Positions 6,740 through 15,584 of a stretch of DNA of 64,000 bases are shown piece after piece. Positions within the stretch are counted from its first letter, which is position 1. Each line of letters begins with the position of its first letter. The notes under the pieces are model-generated. The model saw nothing but the letters and a program-made list of their open reading frames with translations. It ran no database searches and was not told where the DNA came from. The stretch spans positions 1-64,000 of the forward strand of contig WQZB01000010.1 of assembly GCA_009780955.1 (NCBI GenBank), written 5' to 3'. This DNA comes from Polyangiaceae bacterium. GTDB lineage: Bacteria; Myxococcota_A; Polyangia; Polyangiales; Polyangiaceae. The position numbers and the translations under genes were made by a program.

Positions 6740-9727
6740 TCATTGCACGCGGATGGAACCACCGCTGATACGGTTGTCCGAATCTGCCGGACCGGACTTG
6801 ACCTTCATGCGAACTTCGCCGGCAAAAAGCCCAAGGTAAAGCGAGTAGTTACCAGGGCCAAAGTTTGGTTCAAGGGTGAATTCGTAGTCGTCTACGATCA
6901 CGTCGTCTTTGAGCCAGAGTGACAATGGGTACTTGCCTTCGGCCAACTTGTGATCGCCGTTGTGGCGCTTGCGCCCCCCATCGATGTGGATGAACATTTC
7001 CCACTCCGATGAAATTGGCATAAGAACTTTGAAATATGTTCTGATATGAAATTTTTTGCCCGCCACAACGTATTGAACAAGATTTAAATTGGTATCGGTA
7101 ATGTCGTAACCAAGCACCATAAGCTTGTCTTCCAAGTTGACATCGAGCTTGTGCTGCAGGTTTGGCGCGTGGGATAGCACGATACGATCCAGCGGGTTGT
7201 CGTTCTGCTCGCCTCCGCGTAAGGACGATGCCACAAGCAAAATTTGGCTCGATCGCGCATCGAGGACCGGCAAATTTTGCCTAATCGGTCTTGGCGTCGT
7301 GCGTTCGCGGTAGGCGTGGTTGAGGTGCGCGAGCTCTTCGGACCGCGCGGCGATGAAGCGCCGCGACGACGGCTCGCTCGCCATGAGCCACTCGTGAGCC
7401 GCCGTCGTGTCGCGCAAAATGAGCGGCTGACCGCCTGCGTAGTACGCCGCGGTGCGGCCACCGACACCGAAAAGTGCGAGCGGCTCGGTGCCTTGGCGCA
7501 AGCGCTGATAGCTTTCGAAAATTTCCTTTGGTGAGAGCTGGTTGGCGAGCGCCGGATAATAGGACACACACAAAATGCCAACAACTACCGCTGCCCAACC
7601 AACGAGAAAAGCGGCTCGACTGCCACGGAGTACATCGCCAATCACCCCAAGCACGAGGAAGAGCACAACGCCGGAAAGCAATGCAGCCAAGGCTCGCATG
7701 AACCCTTGCCCTTCGAACACACCGGCGTGGGTCATTGCTTTGAACACGATGGCCGGCACTTGCAGAAACATGAGCGGCGCAACAATGAAAAGCGCTACCC
7801 CGGCTACCCCATTGGCATTGGCGCCGTTGTCGAAAGTGAGCCCTGATGATCGGATATGCGCAAGGAGATCTTTGAATGGCAAAAAGCCCCTTTTCAACGA
7901 TTCGTGAGACAGCGGGCGAGCGCCTTCAAAAGTCCAAAGCCACACGTCGCACCAGAACAAGGCACCAAAAACGATGGCAAGGGGCACGAAGGCCACGACC
8001 CACCACGCATTGAGCACCGCGTTATGCATGGGCGACGAGAGCACAGGAAGCCAACGTGCGTGCAGAAAGCCACCAACCCACACCACCAACCCTGCGAGCG
8101 ATGCACCTGCAACCGATGCGAGGTATGCGAGCGAGAGCATGCCGTCCCACGCATCGCGAAGCGCGCACAAAACTCGCAAGTAGACCTGCGGGTCAAAAGG
8201 CTTTCGGCTAGGTTGCTCTATGCTTGCTGTGACTCGCGCAACCAGGCCGGTGTCGGTGCGCCAGGGGCGATAGCGCTCGACGAACGTGAGCAGCACAACG
8301 GCAGCGAACCCTCCCAGCACGACCCACCACAGCGTGAGTGCTTGCGGCTTGAAGCTCTCAGGAAAAGTCGCGGGCGCAACGGCGAAAACGTTGAAGGCCT
8401 TCTCAGGCATGTTGTGCAGCTCATGATGCAGCAGCGCGAGCAGCACCGCGGTGCCAACCCCCACGGCGAGCGACGGGTGCGCGCCGCGCTCGTAGTCGCA
8501 GAGAGCAATGCCGCAACCTGCAGCAAGCACCGCGGGCGCGGCGAAAGCAATGAGATCGGTGCGTGCAGCGAGCCAGCCGTGAGCGAACAGCGCGACGCCA
8601 GCAGCCATGAGCAGCGCGGTGCGTGCAGCGCTTTCGCGGCACCAGACGCTTTGTTCTCGTTCTTGCGCTCGCGCCGTGGGAGCCCAAAAGAGGCGGCCAA
8701 ATGCAAACGGAATGAAGGCGCTCCACGGTGCCAGCGCTTCGGCGATGTGACCTATCGCGAAGTCGAACGTAGGGTACTTCGCCGGCGTTTTGATCATGGC
8801 GCCAACCAGCGGATTGAGATCCGCAGGCGACGATGAAGCAAGTGCCGACAAACCTAACCAAGCGAAGATGCCGCCCGCGATGAGCGAGCCGATGCCGGTA
8901 ATGAGTGCAAAGTAGTCGAAGCGGACGTGACCGCTCACAACGAGCACGCCAAACGTGAGACCAACCGAAAGCGCGGGAGCGGCAACGCCGAGGACCCCGC
9001 CGCGGGTGAAGTAGCCGCTGACGAGGCCGACGATGCCAACAACGAGCCAGCCGACGCGTTCGCCTGCGCCGATTGCGCGGATGCCGCCCACGGCACTCGT
9101 TGGCTCTACGTCTGCATGTAGACCACCGAGCATGGCCACGAGAAGGCCACCAAACGCCATGGCAAAGGCACTCATCGTGACGATGTCGCCAAGCATGGTG
9201 CGCGCTTGCACGAAGTAGAGCGGCATGGTCGTGAGCGCGATCGCTGAGAAGAGTCCTGCACGGCGATCGACCAAACGCGCCACGAAGCCGTAGGTTACGA
9301 CTACGCCTGCAAGGCCCCAGATCCCGAGTGGCGCGCGACCTGCCCACTCGTGAAGACCAAAGAACTTGAAGCCAAGAGCGATTGACGTGAAGGGCAGCTG
9401 GGGTCGGCCGAGATCGTTCAGATGCGGCAGCGAGTTGTCGGCACCCTGAAGCGCAAGGTTCGTTGCGCCATGCAAATTGATCGCGATACGCCGCGCGAGA
9501 TCCGCGACATTGAGCTCGTTCGGATCCCACAAGCCGGCGCGGGTGAGCGGAGGAATCACGAAGAAGAAGAGGACAGGCAGGCCAATGGCTATCGCGAGCG
9601 GCAGCCACGAGCCCCACGAGCTCGAAGGTGCAGCGTCTGCAACACCAGCGTCATCCGCGCCGGAGTCGCTCGAGGGCAATGGTGCATCGGAGGACGAAGG
9701 CTCGAGCCTCGAAGTTGGATCCGCCAT
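6740..9727 (-). CDS. GT39/ArnT-like membrane glycosyltransferase with a long C-terminal domain
   Basis: A 995-residue integral inner-membrane protein. The first membrane span (WLPLAIAIGLPVLFFFVIPP) is followed by an acidic loop, LWDPNELNVAD, in the place where GT39/ArnT-type enzymes keep their catalytic Asp/Glu. Many further hydrophobic segments follow up to about residue 720. Such enzymes move sugars from polyprenyl-phosphate donors onto lipids or proteins on the outer face of the membrane. The last 270 residues or so are hydrophilic and include a beta-rich part (HIRTYFKVLMP, EMFIHIDGG, YSLYLGLFAG), making it almost twice the usual length. The N-terminal 40 residues are Ser/Asp-rich and disordered. 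It lies upstream of the PilZ gene on the same strand. The substrate is unknown. Confidence 0.82.
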   Translation of the reverse strand: MADPTSRLEPSSSDAPLPSSDSGADDAGVADAAPSSSWGSWLPLAIAIGLPVLFFFVIPPLTRAGLWDPNELNVADLARRIAINLHGATNLALQGADNSLPHLNDLGRPQLPFTSIALGFKFFGLHEWAGRAPLGIWGLAGVVVTYGFVARLVDRRAGLFSAIALTTMPLYFVQARTMLGDIVTMSAFAMAFGGLLVAMLGGLHADVEPTSAVGGIRAIGAGERVGWLVVGIVGLVSGYFTRGGVLGVAAPALSVGLTFGVLVVSGHVRFDYFALITGIGSLIAGGIFAWLGLSALASSSPADLNPLVGAMIKTPAKYPTFDFAIGHIAEALAPWSAFIPFAFGRLFWAPTARAQEREQSVWCRESAARTALLMAAGVALFAHGWLAARTDLIAFAAPAVLAAGCGIALCDYERGAHPSLAVGVGTAVLLALLHHELHNMPEKAFNVFAVAPATFPESFKPQALTLWWVVLGGFAAVVLLTFVERYRPWRTDTGLVARVTASIEQPSRKPFDPQVYLRVLCALRDAWDGMLSLAYLASVAGASLAGLVVWVGGFLHARWLPVLSSPMHNAVLNAWWVVAFVPLAIVFGALFWCDVWLWTFEGARPLSHESLKRGFLPFKDLLAHIRSSGLTFDNGANANGVAGVALFIVAPLMFLQVPAIVFKAMTHAGVFEGQGFMRALAALLSGVVLFLVLGVIGDVLRGSRAAFLVGWAAVVVGILCVSYYPALANQLSPKEIFESYQRLRQGTEPLALFGVGGRTAAYYAGGQPLILRDTTAAHEWLMASEPSSRRFIAARSEELAHLNHAYRERTTPRPIRQNLPVLDARSSQILLVASSLRGGEQNDNPLDRIVLSHAPNLQHKLDVNLEDKLMVLGYDITDTNLNLVQYVVAGKKFHIRTYFKVLMPISSEWEMFIHIDGGRKRHNGDHKLAEGKYPLSLWLKDDVIVDDYEFTLEPNFGPGNYSLYLGLFAGEVRMKVKSGPADSDNRISGGSIRVQ

Positions 9728-9815
9728 AGAAGGCTTGCTTTACGGTCTCGAGAATCTCGTGGCAAGGGGTGCCATCGCGCCCTACGCCGATGTGTCACAT
9801 CGTGCGGATCCACAG

Positions 9816-10601
9816 TCACGGGCTAGTGCCCATGTTCTTTCCCGCGGGCAGCTTCGACTGGAAGCGATGGGTCGTCGTGATCGCAATGGGGACTGCGTTT
9901 TCGAGACCTAGCGTGCGAAGGTTTTTTGCCATTCGGTGCTCGGAGGTGCCAACACGCAAACGAACGGAGCCGGGCGAATGGATGGTCTGCCAGCCGCGCA
10001 CGTCGATGTGCGTGCGAATCAACTGGGCGTCCAATCGAGTGTACGTCACCACATCGATTGGAGGTGCTGGCAAGCCACGTCCAAGCTCGCCTGAGAGCGT
10101 GACAATGACGTCGGTTCCTCCTGGATCATGCACGGAAGTCTCGACGCTTCGTCCTTCTAGGCGAAATGAGATGTCGGTAACAAACTTCGGATAGCCCCAA
10201 ATTTCGCGCCCAGCCGCATTCGCTGCATGCGTGGTCACGGGAAGATCGACAACCCAAGCCGCGCTTCGGCGTAGCTTTGCTGGCAACACGGTGTCGGTCA
10301 CCGAAAGCAAGCGCGATGGCTCGCCATCCCTTCGTGCGAAGATCGCCGTACCAACCTCGTTGTACGAACCAATGGATGTATCGCGATATTCGTAGAACGA
10401 CAGCGCGGCGAGCACGCGCTGCCGACCCGCGTTGTCGGCCACGAGGCCGGTGCCTACAAGAAGCTCTTCGGCGCCTTCATGCGGCACGAGAAAAAGGGCG
10501 ATGACGTTGGTGACATCGCGATACAGAATCGGCAGCTTGACGGGCCCTTCGCTCGTCGTATGTACACTGCGCGGAACATCGAAGAATGACTTGCGGATCA
10601 T
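9816..10601 (-). CDS. Acetoacetate decarboxylase family protein
   Basis: A 261-residue soluble protein of the acetoacetate decarboxylase-like (ADC) superfamily. The ATG at 10601 (MIRKSFFDVPRS) is chosen because GAAAGAGGA precedes it at good spacing; an upstream ATG at 10700 lacks this. The motif GREIWGYPKF contains the Lys that would correspond to the Schiff-base lysine of true acetoacetate decarboxylase, and SYNEVGTAIFA precedes it as in the family. Relatives decarboxylate or hydrolyse small keto-acids, but many have unassigned substrates, so only the family is asserted. It is transcribed away from the lipoprotein gene at 10918. Confidence 0.8.
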   Translation of the reverse strand: MIRKSFFDVPRSVHTTSEGPVKLPILYRDVTNVIALFLVPHEGAEELLVGTGLVADNAGRQRVLAALSFYEYRDTSIGSYNEVGTAIFARRDGEPSRLLSVTDTVLPAKLRRSAAWVVDLPVTTHAANAAGREIWGYPKFVTDISFRLEGRSVETSVHDPGGTDVIVTLSGELGRGLPAPPIDVVTYTRLDAQLIRTHIDVRGWQTIHSPGSVRLRVGTSEHRMAKNLRTLGLENAVPIAITTTHRFQSKLPAGKNMGTSP

Positions 10602-10917
10602 GAAAAATCCTCTTTCTTGCCTATGGATTTCGTGATCAGCGTAACTGGGTTGCGCTGTAAGGCGATACGGTACAGGTTTGAGTCGGGACATATAGCTCAA
10701 CCGAATTTGGACACGAAAAATTTCTTCCTATTGTACAAAAGGATGATTTCGTAAAGATATTCATGTGTTACCTGCTACCAAAAGGCCCGGCGGGTATGCC
10801 CCTGAACGCCCTTTTGTGATTTTTGAGGAAACTTTTGAAGAAACTGTCCAATGGGGAAAGGCGAGGCACTCTGCAGTAACGTGATCCCGCAACAACTTAT
10901 CAATCTTGGAGAACCAA
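10602..10917. other. Non-coding divergent promoter region
   Basis: About 316 bases between the ADC-like gene (minus) and a lipoprotein gene (plus). The part near 10680-10770 is clearly more AT-rich than its surroundings, as expected for promoters in a GC-rich genome. A weak inverted repeat (CAAAAGG near 10780 and CCTTTTG near 10812) could form a hairpin. I see no convincing gene, riboswitch or repeat-family copy here. Confidence 0.5.
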
Positions 10918-11568
10918 ATGAGAGTTCGCATTCTTTTCGCGCCGGCACTTCTCGCAGCGGTGGTTTTCGCATGTTCGTCAAATTTGACGACTCCGGACGA
11001 CAATACGGGCGGCAGTGACGGAACGAACGCGGGTACCAAAACAGATGCCGGTGACGGAACAGGCGGCAGTAGTAACGCAACAGACGGAGGTGACAGAACG
11101 GATGCGGGTACCAAAACAGACGCCGGCTACGGACATGCCTCGATAACATTCGCCTTCGCGGGTGGCGATTTCACGGGCAACTCTGTCCGTATTTGCGGCT
11201 CACGCCCAGCACCGGATGAGACGTACGAGTGCAGCCCACTTCTGTCATGCTCGTGTTTCAACTTCAACGCGGATGGCAATCTCGTGGACAGCACGGGTGC
11301 CCTTGCCGTGGTCACGGGCCTCTGCCCTTCTGCGGACTCTCCATCCGCGAATTGGAGTTTCGATTATGGGCTTTTCTCCGCGCCCGATTGCGGGGGAACA
11401 CAGCTCAATGATGGGACGCATAACTCCGTATGCTACGACTCCACGGACATTGCCACGCAGGCTTTCCCGAACCAGTCCACCAATGTTGTATTGAATCCGG
11501 GTCTGAATACTAACCATATCCTCTGCAATGCTACTCCTTTCGCGGAAGCCGCTGCCGCACAAGACTAA
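10918..11568 (+). CDS. Secreted lipoprotein with Thr/Asp/Gly-rich linker
   Basis: A 216-residue predicted lipoprotein. The ATG at 10918 follows GGAGA at ideal spacing. The signal peptide (MRVRILFAPALLAAVVFAC) ends in a lipobox with Cys19. Next comes a low-complexity linker with the unit GTKTDAG repeated (NAGTKTDAGDG, DAGTKTDAGYG), typical of surface lipoproteins in myxobacteria. The C-terminal part (ITFAFAGGDFTG onward) is Cys-rich, with at least eight Cys that may form disulfides, including SPLLSCSCFNF. No known domain is recognised. It is flanked by the ADC-like gene and the convergent serpin gene, and its function is unknown. Confidence 0.8.
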   Translation: MRVRILFAPALLAAVVFACSSNLTTPDDNTGGSDGTNAGTKTDAGDGTGGSSNATDGGDRTDAGTKTDAGYGHASITFAFAGGDFTGNSVRICGSRPAPDETYECSPLLSCSCFNFNADGNLVDSTGALAVVTGLCPSADSPSANWSFDYGLFSAPDCGGTQLNDGTHNSVCYDSTDIATQAFPNQSTNVVLNPGLNTNHILCNATPFAEAAAAQD

Positions 11569-11657
11569 CACCACCCGGCAAGCTCCCAGTCGTTACTCAT
11601 CAGCGGCACGAACGTTGTTGCGTATGTCCCGCGAGGTGCCCTCGAGGTGTTTCAATA

Positions 11658-12947
11658 TCAACTGCCGACGTAACGACCTTGGAAGAGGATGGTGCCGGTG
11701 GCTGAATCGCGAAGGAAAAACACGAAGGGCTTGTCGATCGTGAGCGTCACCTGCTTCGGGGGGGCTGGGCTGGTGCTGCCGTTTGTCACTACCGCTGTGG
11801 CGGCCGCAGCCTCGGTGCCTTTTTCATCGACGCTGATGAAGGCCTGGTGAACAACGTCGGATACGAAGAGCGGCTCGCTCTTCGAGATGCCTGAGAGATC
11901 TGCCTGGTCGCCGAAGAGTGTTGTGGTGCCCAGTGTCTGGAGGGCGCTCTTGAGGCTGAAGCTAGTGCCTTTGATCTCGAATTTGGGTAGCGTCAAATTT
12001 ACCGTTGCCTGTTCGAACGAACCATCCGTGCTTGCGAGGCTCGCGAGCATGGTTGCATCGAGGGAGGACTCAAACGACGCGAGATCGTCGGGAACGATGG
12101 CGGTGAAAGTGACTCCGCCATCGTAGGGGAGCACAACGCATTGCCAACCCGTACCTGCGCCGTACAAAAGCGAAGCGTTCTTCGTCATCATCTGCGCGGT
12201 GCTGTCGCCGTTGACGCCGTGGAAGGTGCCGGCGGTGGTTGCACTCTGCGAGAATGGCGAGCTCCAGCCGCCGTTGAAGTACATCGCATTGACGAGCACC
12301 ACGCGCGTGATGCTCGTGATCGCGCCTTCAGACAAGAGATCTTGGATCTTGTCTTCTGTTTTGTCGGCGACCCAGTTGTTGATGGTGTTTCGCGATGCCT
12401 CGGGGTTGTTGATGAAATCGGTGAGGTAAACGCCAGTGCCGTAGTTGACAGCGAGGGTATCGAGGAAAGGCTGCTCGAAGGTCGTCGTGATCTCGCCCCA
12501 CATCGAATTGGCGACACGAAGCGTGAGTGGCACTTGGCCATCGGTCGCCTGCGGGCGCGACGACAGCGACAGGTCCAGGGCATTGAACGCCGCGTGCAGC
12601 CGATCGTCTGGCAGCGTAAAGTGCATCGTGTTTTTGAGTTCGCTCGCCGTGTCGCCGCGTGCACCGGCATACGTCATGGCAAGGGCAACCGAAACAGAAT
12701 AAGGCGAGAAGAAAAGATTCTTGTTTGCAAACGACGGATCGTTTCGCAACGTCGCGTAGAGGTCGGCGGCGAATGCCGTGTTGCCGTCGCGGAGGGCTGC
12801 GGCTTCTGCGTCGGCTACGTTCGGCGAGGTGTCTCGCGTCAGATCCGAAGCTGCCATCGGCACGGCGCCCGGAGAGTCCGTTTTCGACGACGAGCAACCG
12901 GAGGCAAAAGCAAGGATGGTGCAAAGGATGGGAAGGCTCGAGCGCAT
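11658..12947 (-). CDS. Serpin family lipoprotein (predicted protease inhibitor)
   Basis: A 429-residue secreted lipoprotein whose signal peptide ends LAFASGC. The serpin domain is complete, with FFSPYSVSVALAMTYAGARG, NAMYFNGGWSSPF, FTAIVPDD and the final strand block KPFVFFLRDSATGTILFQGR. The hinge GTEAAAATAVVT has the small residues required for insertion of the reactive loop, so it should be an inhibitory serpin that traps serine or cysteine proteases. Counting from the hinge Glu as P17 puts Ser at P1 within TNGSTSP, but this is approximate. The ATG at 12947 gives the shortest good signal peptide; an ATG at 12977 is also in frame. The gene is convergent with the lipoprotein at 10918. Serpins are uncommon in bacteria. 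Confidence 0.9.
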   Translation of the reverse strand: MRSSLPILCTILAFASGCSSSKTDSPGAVPMAASDLTRDTSPNVADAEAAALRDGNTAFAADLYATLRNDPSFANKNLFFSPYSVSVALAMTYAGARGDTASELKNTMHFTLPDDRLHAAFNALDLSLSSRPQATDGQVPLTLRVANSMWGEITTTFEQPFLDTLAVNYGTGVYLTDFINNPEASRNTINNWVADKTEDKIQDLLSEGAITSITRVVLVNAMYFNGGWSSPFSQSATTAGTFHGVNGDSTAQMMTKNASLLYGAGTGWQCVVLPYDGGVTFTAIVPDDLASFESSLDATMLASLASTDGSFEQATVNLTLPKFEIKGTSFSLKSALQTLGTTTLFGDQADLSGISKSEPLFVSDVVHQAFISVDEKGTEAAAATAVVTNGSTSPAPPKQVTLTIDKPFVFFLRDSATGTILFQGRYVGS

Positions 12948-12977
12948 GACAACGCACGTCAGCACGGGTTGTGCCAT

Positions 12978-12994
12978 AGGATGTTTACCAGCAA
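12978..12994 (-). repeat. R2 end fragment
   Basis: The sequence AGGATGTTTACCAGC matches one terminal inverted repeat of element R2 (AGAGGATGTTTACCAGCC at 31201). Only the end is present, just upstream of the serpin start, so it may be a decayed remnant. At this length a chance match is possible but not likely. Confidence 0.45.
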
Positions 12995-13044
12995 AAACGT
13001 AGATTCTTTCCCACTCTCCATGACAGTGACGTCTGGATTGCGGT

Positions 13045-14445
13045 CTATTCGTTCGCACCAACGCGGGCAAGGAGCGACTCTTGCTCGTCTTCGATGACGG
13101 CAAGGCGATTGATTTCGTTGGTGCCCTCGAAAATCTGCGTGAGACGGACATCGCGAAACGCTTTCTCGACGCGCTTTTCGTGGAGCACGGCGTGGTTGCC
13201 GAGCAGATCCATCGCTTGCTCGCAAACTCGTCGCGCAACATCCGTTGCATAAAACTTCGCCGCCGAGGCCTCGGCTTGCCGCGGTTTCCACGAGCTCGCA
13301 GCCTGCCAGACCATCGCGCGAATGGCACTTGTTTCCGCCATCATTTGCGATAGCTCAGTCTGCACTTCCTGCCGATCGATGAGACGTCGCCGGCCAAGTT
13401 GGAAAGTGCAGGCAAAGTCGATCGCAAGGTCTGTGGCTGCTTGAGCAAAGCCCACGGCCATGGCCGCAACAGGAATGCGCGACATGTTGAGCGTGGCGCG
13501 GTTGATGGCCCAGCCACCACGCAGCCCGCCGACAACATCGCGGTCGGATACGAACACGTCATCGAGATCGAGCTCCGTCGCGCCCGAAGCGCGCATTCCC
13601 ATTTTCATTTCCGTGCGCACCGCTCGGAAACCTGGCGTTTTTGAATCGACGAGAAACGCTGTCCACGATTCCATTCCTTCGCCTTGCAACGCAGCCAAAA
13701 CGACGACGTACGAAGCGATGTCGCCTCCACTGATGAAACACTTGCGCCCGCGAAGCAAAAACCCTCCTTTTACCCGTCGCGCAGTGACACCGGGCGCGTG
13801 CGTTGTCGCGCCGTAGCTATCTTCAACGTCGGACCCACCGCTTGGTTCGGTGATCGCAAACGCAAAAACGCATGGTTCGCCGCGCGCGCACGCTCGGAAT
13901 GCGGGCACGAGATAACGAGAAATCAAGCGAGGATTGCCGGAAAGGAGGACCGGCGCGACACCAAGGGTGTGGGCGCAAACAAGGAGCATGAGCCCACCGT
14001 CGGCTCGACTGAGCTCCTCGGTCTTCAAAGACTGGATCATCCACAGTGGATGGCGCAACAGCCGTGGCGAGAGTGTTCCTATTGGGCGTGGAAGCAGATC
14101 AGAGAGCAGCCCTTTGCTCGCCGCGGCTTTGAGCACATCGCGGCTGAGTGGGTGGAGATCGCCTAGAGCAGAATGCGGAGCCGTGTCGACATCGAGCGCG
14201 TGCGGCGCGATCCAACGCTCGGCGAACGACCGCATGCGACGCCGGTACTTCGCGAGCTCCGGGGCAAGGCGCGCCGTATCGCGTTCCCATGGGTCCATGG
14301 GATCGTAGACAACCAAGGGTCGAACCACGCGGGCGATGTGCTCGAAGGCGCGGCGCGGCGAAAGCGGGTGTGACGGCAAAACGTGCCCGCCGACACCGCG
14401 AGCACCGCCAAAACCAGTTGATGGGTGAGACGCTGAATCAACCAT
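13045..14445 (-). CDS. Acyl-CoA dehydrogenase (catalytically complete subunit)
   Basis: A 466-residue FAD enzyme that oxidises an acyl-CoA to the 2-enoyl-CoA. It shows the FAD/substrate motif AFAITEPSGGSD, the following KCFISGGD strand block, and near the end RLTQIFEGTNEINR, where the Glu of EGTNEI is the catalytic base. The N-terminus is longer than usual by roughly 80 residues. The ATG at 14445 overlaps the stop of the next upstream gene by eight bases (ATGGTTGA), indicating translational coupling with that second acyl-CoA dehydrogenase-like protein. Together they may form a heteromeric enzyme. The natural substrate is not evident. It lies downstream of the partner and upstream of the serpin on the same strand. 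Confidence 0.87.
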   Translation of the reverse strand: MVDSASHPSTGFGGARGVGGHVLPSHPLSPRRAFEHIARVVRPLVVYDPMDPWERDTARLAPELAKYRRRMRSFAERWIAPHALDVDTAPHSALGDLHPLSRDVLKAAASKGLLSDLLPRPIGTLSPRLLRHPLWMIQSLKTEELSRADGGLMLLVCAHTLGVAPVLLSGNPRLISRYLVPAFRACARGEPCVFAFAITEPSGGSDVEDSYGATTHAPGVTARRVKGGFLLRGRKCFISGGDIASYVVVLAALQGEGMESWTAFLVDSKTPGFRAVRTEMKMGMRASGATELDLDDVFVSDRDVVGGLRGGWAINRATLNMSRIPVAAMAVGFAQAATDLAIDFACTFQLGRRRLIDRQEVQTELSQMMAETSAIRAMVWQAASSWKPRQAEASAAKFYATDVARRVCEQAMDLLGNHAVLHEKRVEKAFRDVRLTQIFEGTNEINRLAVIEDEQESLLARVGANE

Positions 14446-15556
14446 TGAGCCGCTCCCACTCGGAGGTGATGAGCCCGAGTTCGACAGGAGTTCCAGCAAG
14501 CACGCGCAAGTGATTGAGATCGCGCACGGCTTTTTCGAGCCCAACGTCGCGCATGTAGCCCATGCCTCCGAAAACTTGCAGCGCGTCGTTCACGCCGCCA
14601 CAAAGTGCAGGATGTGCCCAGGCGCGAAGCGTGAAGATTGGCGCGAGCATCCGGGCTAGATCGCCTGGATCGCGCGAGTGCAAAGGTGTGCGAGCAAGCG
14701 ATTCGAGTGCCACCGAGACATTGGCGATCGCACGACGGCTTTGCGCAAGGAGCAACGCGACAGCCGGGTGCCGGTCGATGAGCATCCCGCCTTGCCTGCG
14801 TTCGGCCGCGAACGAACGCGCCTTTTCGTGCGCACGCGACGCCACCCCAAGAGCGATGGCGACCAGGCCCAGCGCGTTCATGGCGAGCGCTTGCGCAAAA
14901 ACGCCAAGCTCGTCGTCGCGAACGGAACTAGCGGACTCTGAATCGTTGGAAGAAGACAAAGGTTCAATGGAAAACACGGCGAGATCGTCGAAGCCGTGAG
15001 AATGCAGGTGACGCGTGCAGCGTGCATCTTTCTGCGTCAGGCGTGTCCACACGATGGTTTGCTTGCGTTCATCGAATAGCGGCCAAAGCACGCCATCGTA
15101 GGATAGTGCCGATGTTACGAGTCGAGCGCGCGAACCGTAGATGTCCTTCAGAACGGCGTGGTCGTCTTCGTTGAGTGAGCCGTGCGCGATGAGTTTGGCA
15201 AACGACTCGCGCCCCAAGCCGAAAGAGCCCTCGAGAGCGATGATGTTAGCCCCAAAATGATCGAAGCCAAGCCTTCGTTCGACGACACGTGCAAGCGCTT
15301 CGACATGAATGGCCTTTGCAACCGACGAATTGGCAAAAGCCAAGCGCCTGATCGCAAGAACGGAACGAAGGGGTCCAGCGTCTGTATCTTCCCACAATCC
15401 AAGGCCGCGCTCTTGTCCGGCAATGAGCCCGATCACGCGCGCTCGATCGAGCACCGAGTCGAGATCGACAGGCTGGACAACACGCTCTGCTAAGCGATCG
15501 ACCGACGCCAGCATCATCGCGTCGTCGCTGCCCTCTTCGAACGAGGCGTTTTGCAC
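14438..15556 (-). CDS. Acyl-CoA dehydrogenase-like protein lacking the usual catalytic Glu
   Basis: A 372-residue protein with the C-terminal fold and motifs of acyl-CoA dehydrogenases: the helix ASRAHEKARSFAAERRQ and the block ALQVFGGMGYMRDVGLEKA followed by VRDLNHLRVLAGTP. Where active enzymes read EGT this one reads AGT, so the catalytic base of the common subfamily appears replaced by Ala. The N-terminal domain is weakly conserved and the ESTGGSD-type FAD loop is not evident. It is coupled by overlap to a complete acyl-CoA dehydrogenase, the arrangement of known alpha2beta2 FadE heteromers in actinobacteria, in which only one subunit keeps the base. A non-catalytic partner subunit is the favoured inference; degeneration is the alternative. 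Confidence 0.75.
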   Translation of the reverse strand: MQNASFEEGSDDAMMLASVDRLAERVVQPVDLDSVLDRARVIGLIAGQERGLGLWEDTDAGPLRSVLAIRRLAFANSSVAKAIHVEALARVVERRLGFDHFGANIIALEGSFGLGRESFAKLIAHGSLNEDDHAVLKDIYGSRARLVTSALSYDGVLWPLFDERKQTIVWTRLTQKDARCTRHLHSHGFDDLAVFSIEPLSSSNDSESASSVRDDELGVFAQALAMNALGLVAIALGVASRAHEKARSFAAERRQGGMLIDRHPAVALLLAQSRRAIANVSVALESLARTPLHSRDPGDLARMLAPIFTLRAWAHPALCGGVNDALQVFGGMGYMRDVGLEKAVRDLNHLRVLAGTPVELGLITSEWERLNG

Positions 15557-15584
15557 AATTTAAGCTAGATCGAGCGCCAGTAGC

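Noticed and set aside
10779-10817. Terminator-like hairpin between the ADC-like gene and the lipoprotein gene
   Set aside because: Only a 7-bp stem with a long loop and no U-tract, in a divergent promoter region where no terminator is needed.
12948-13328. N-terminal extension of the serpin frame to 13328
   Set aside because: The extension is Arg-rich, antisense to the acyl-CoA dehydrogenase region, and lies before a clear signal peptide.
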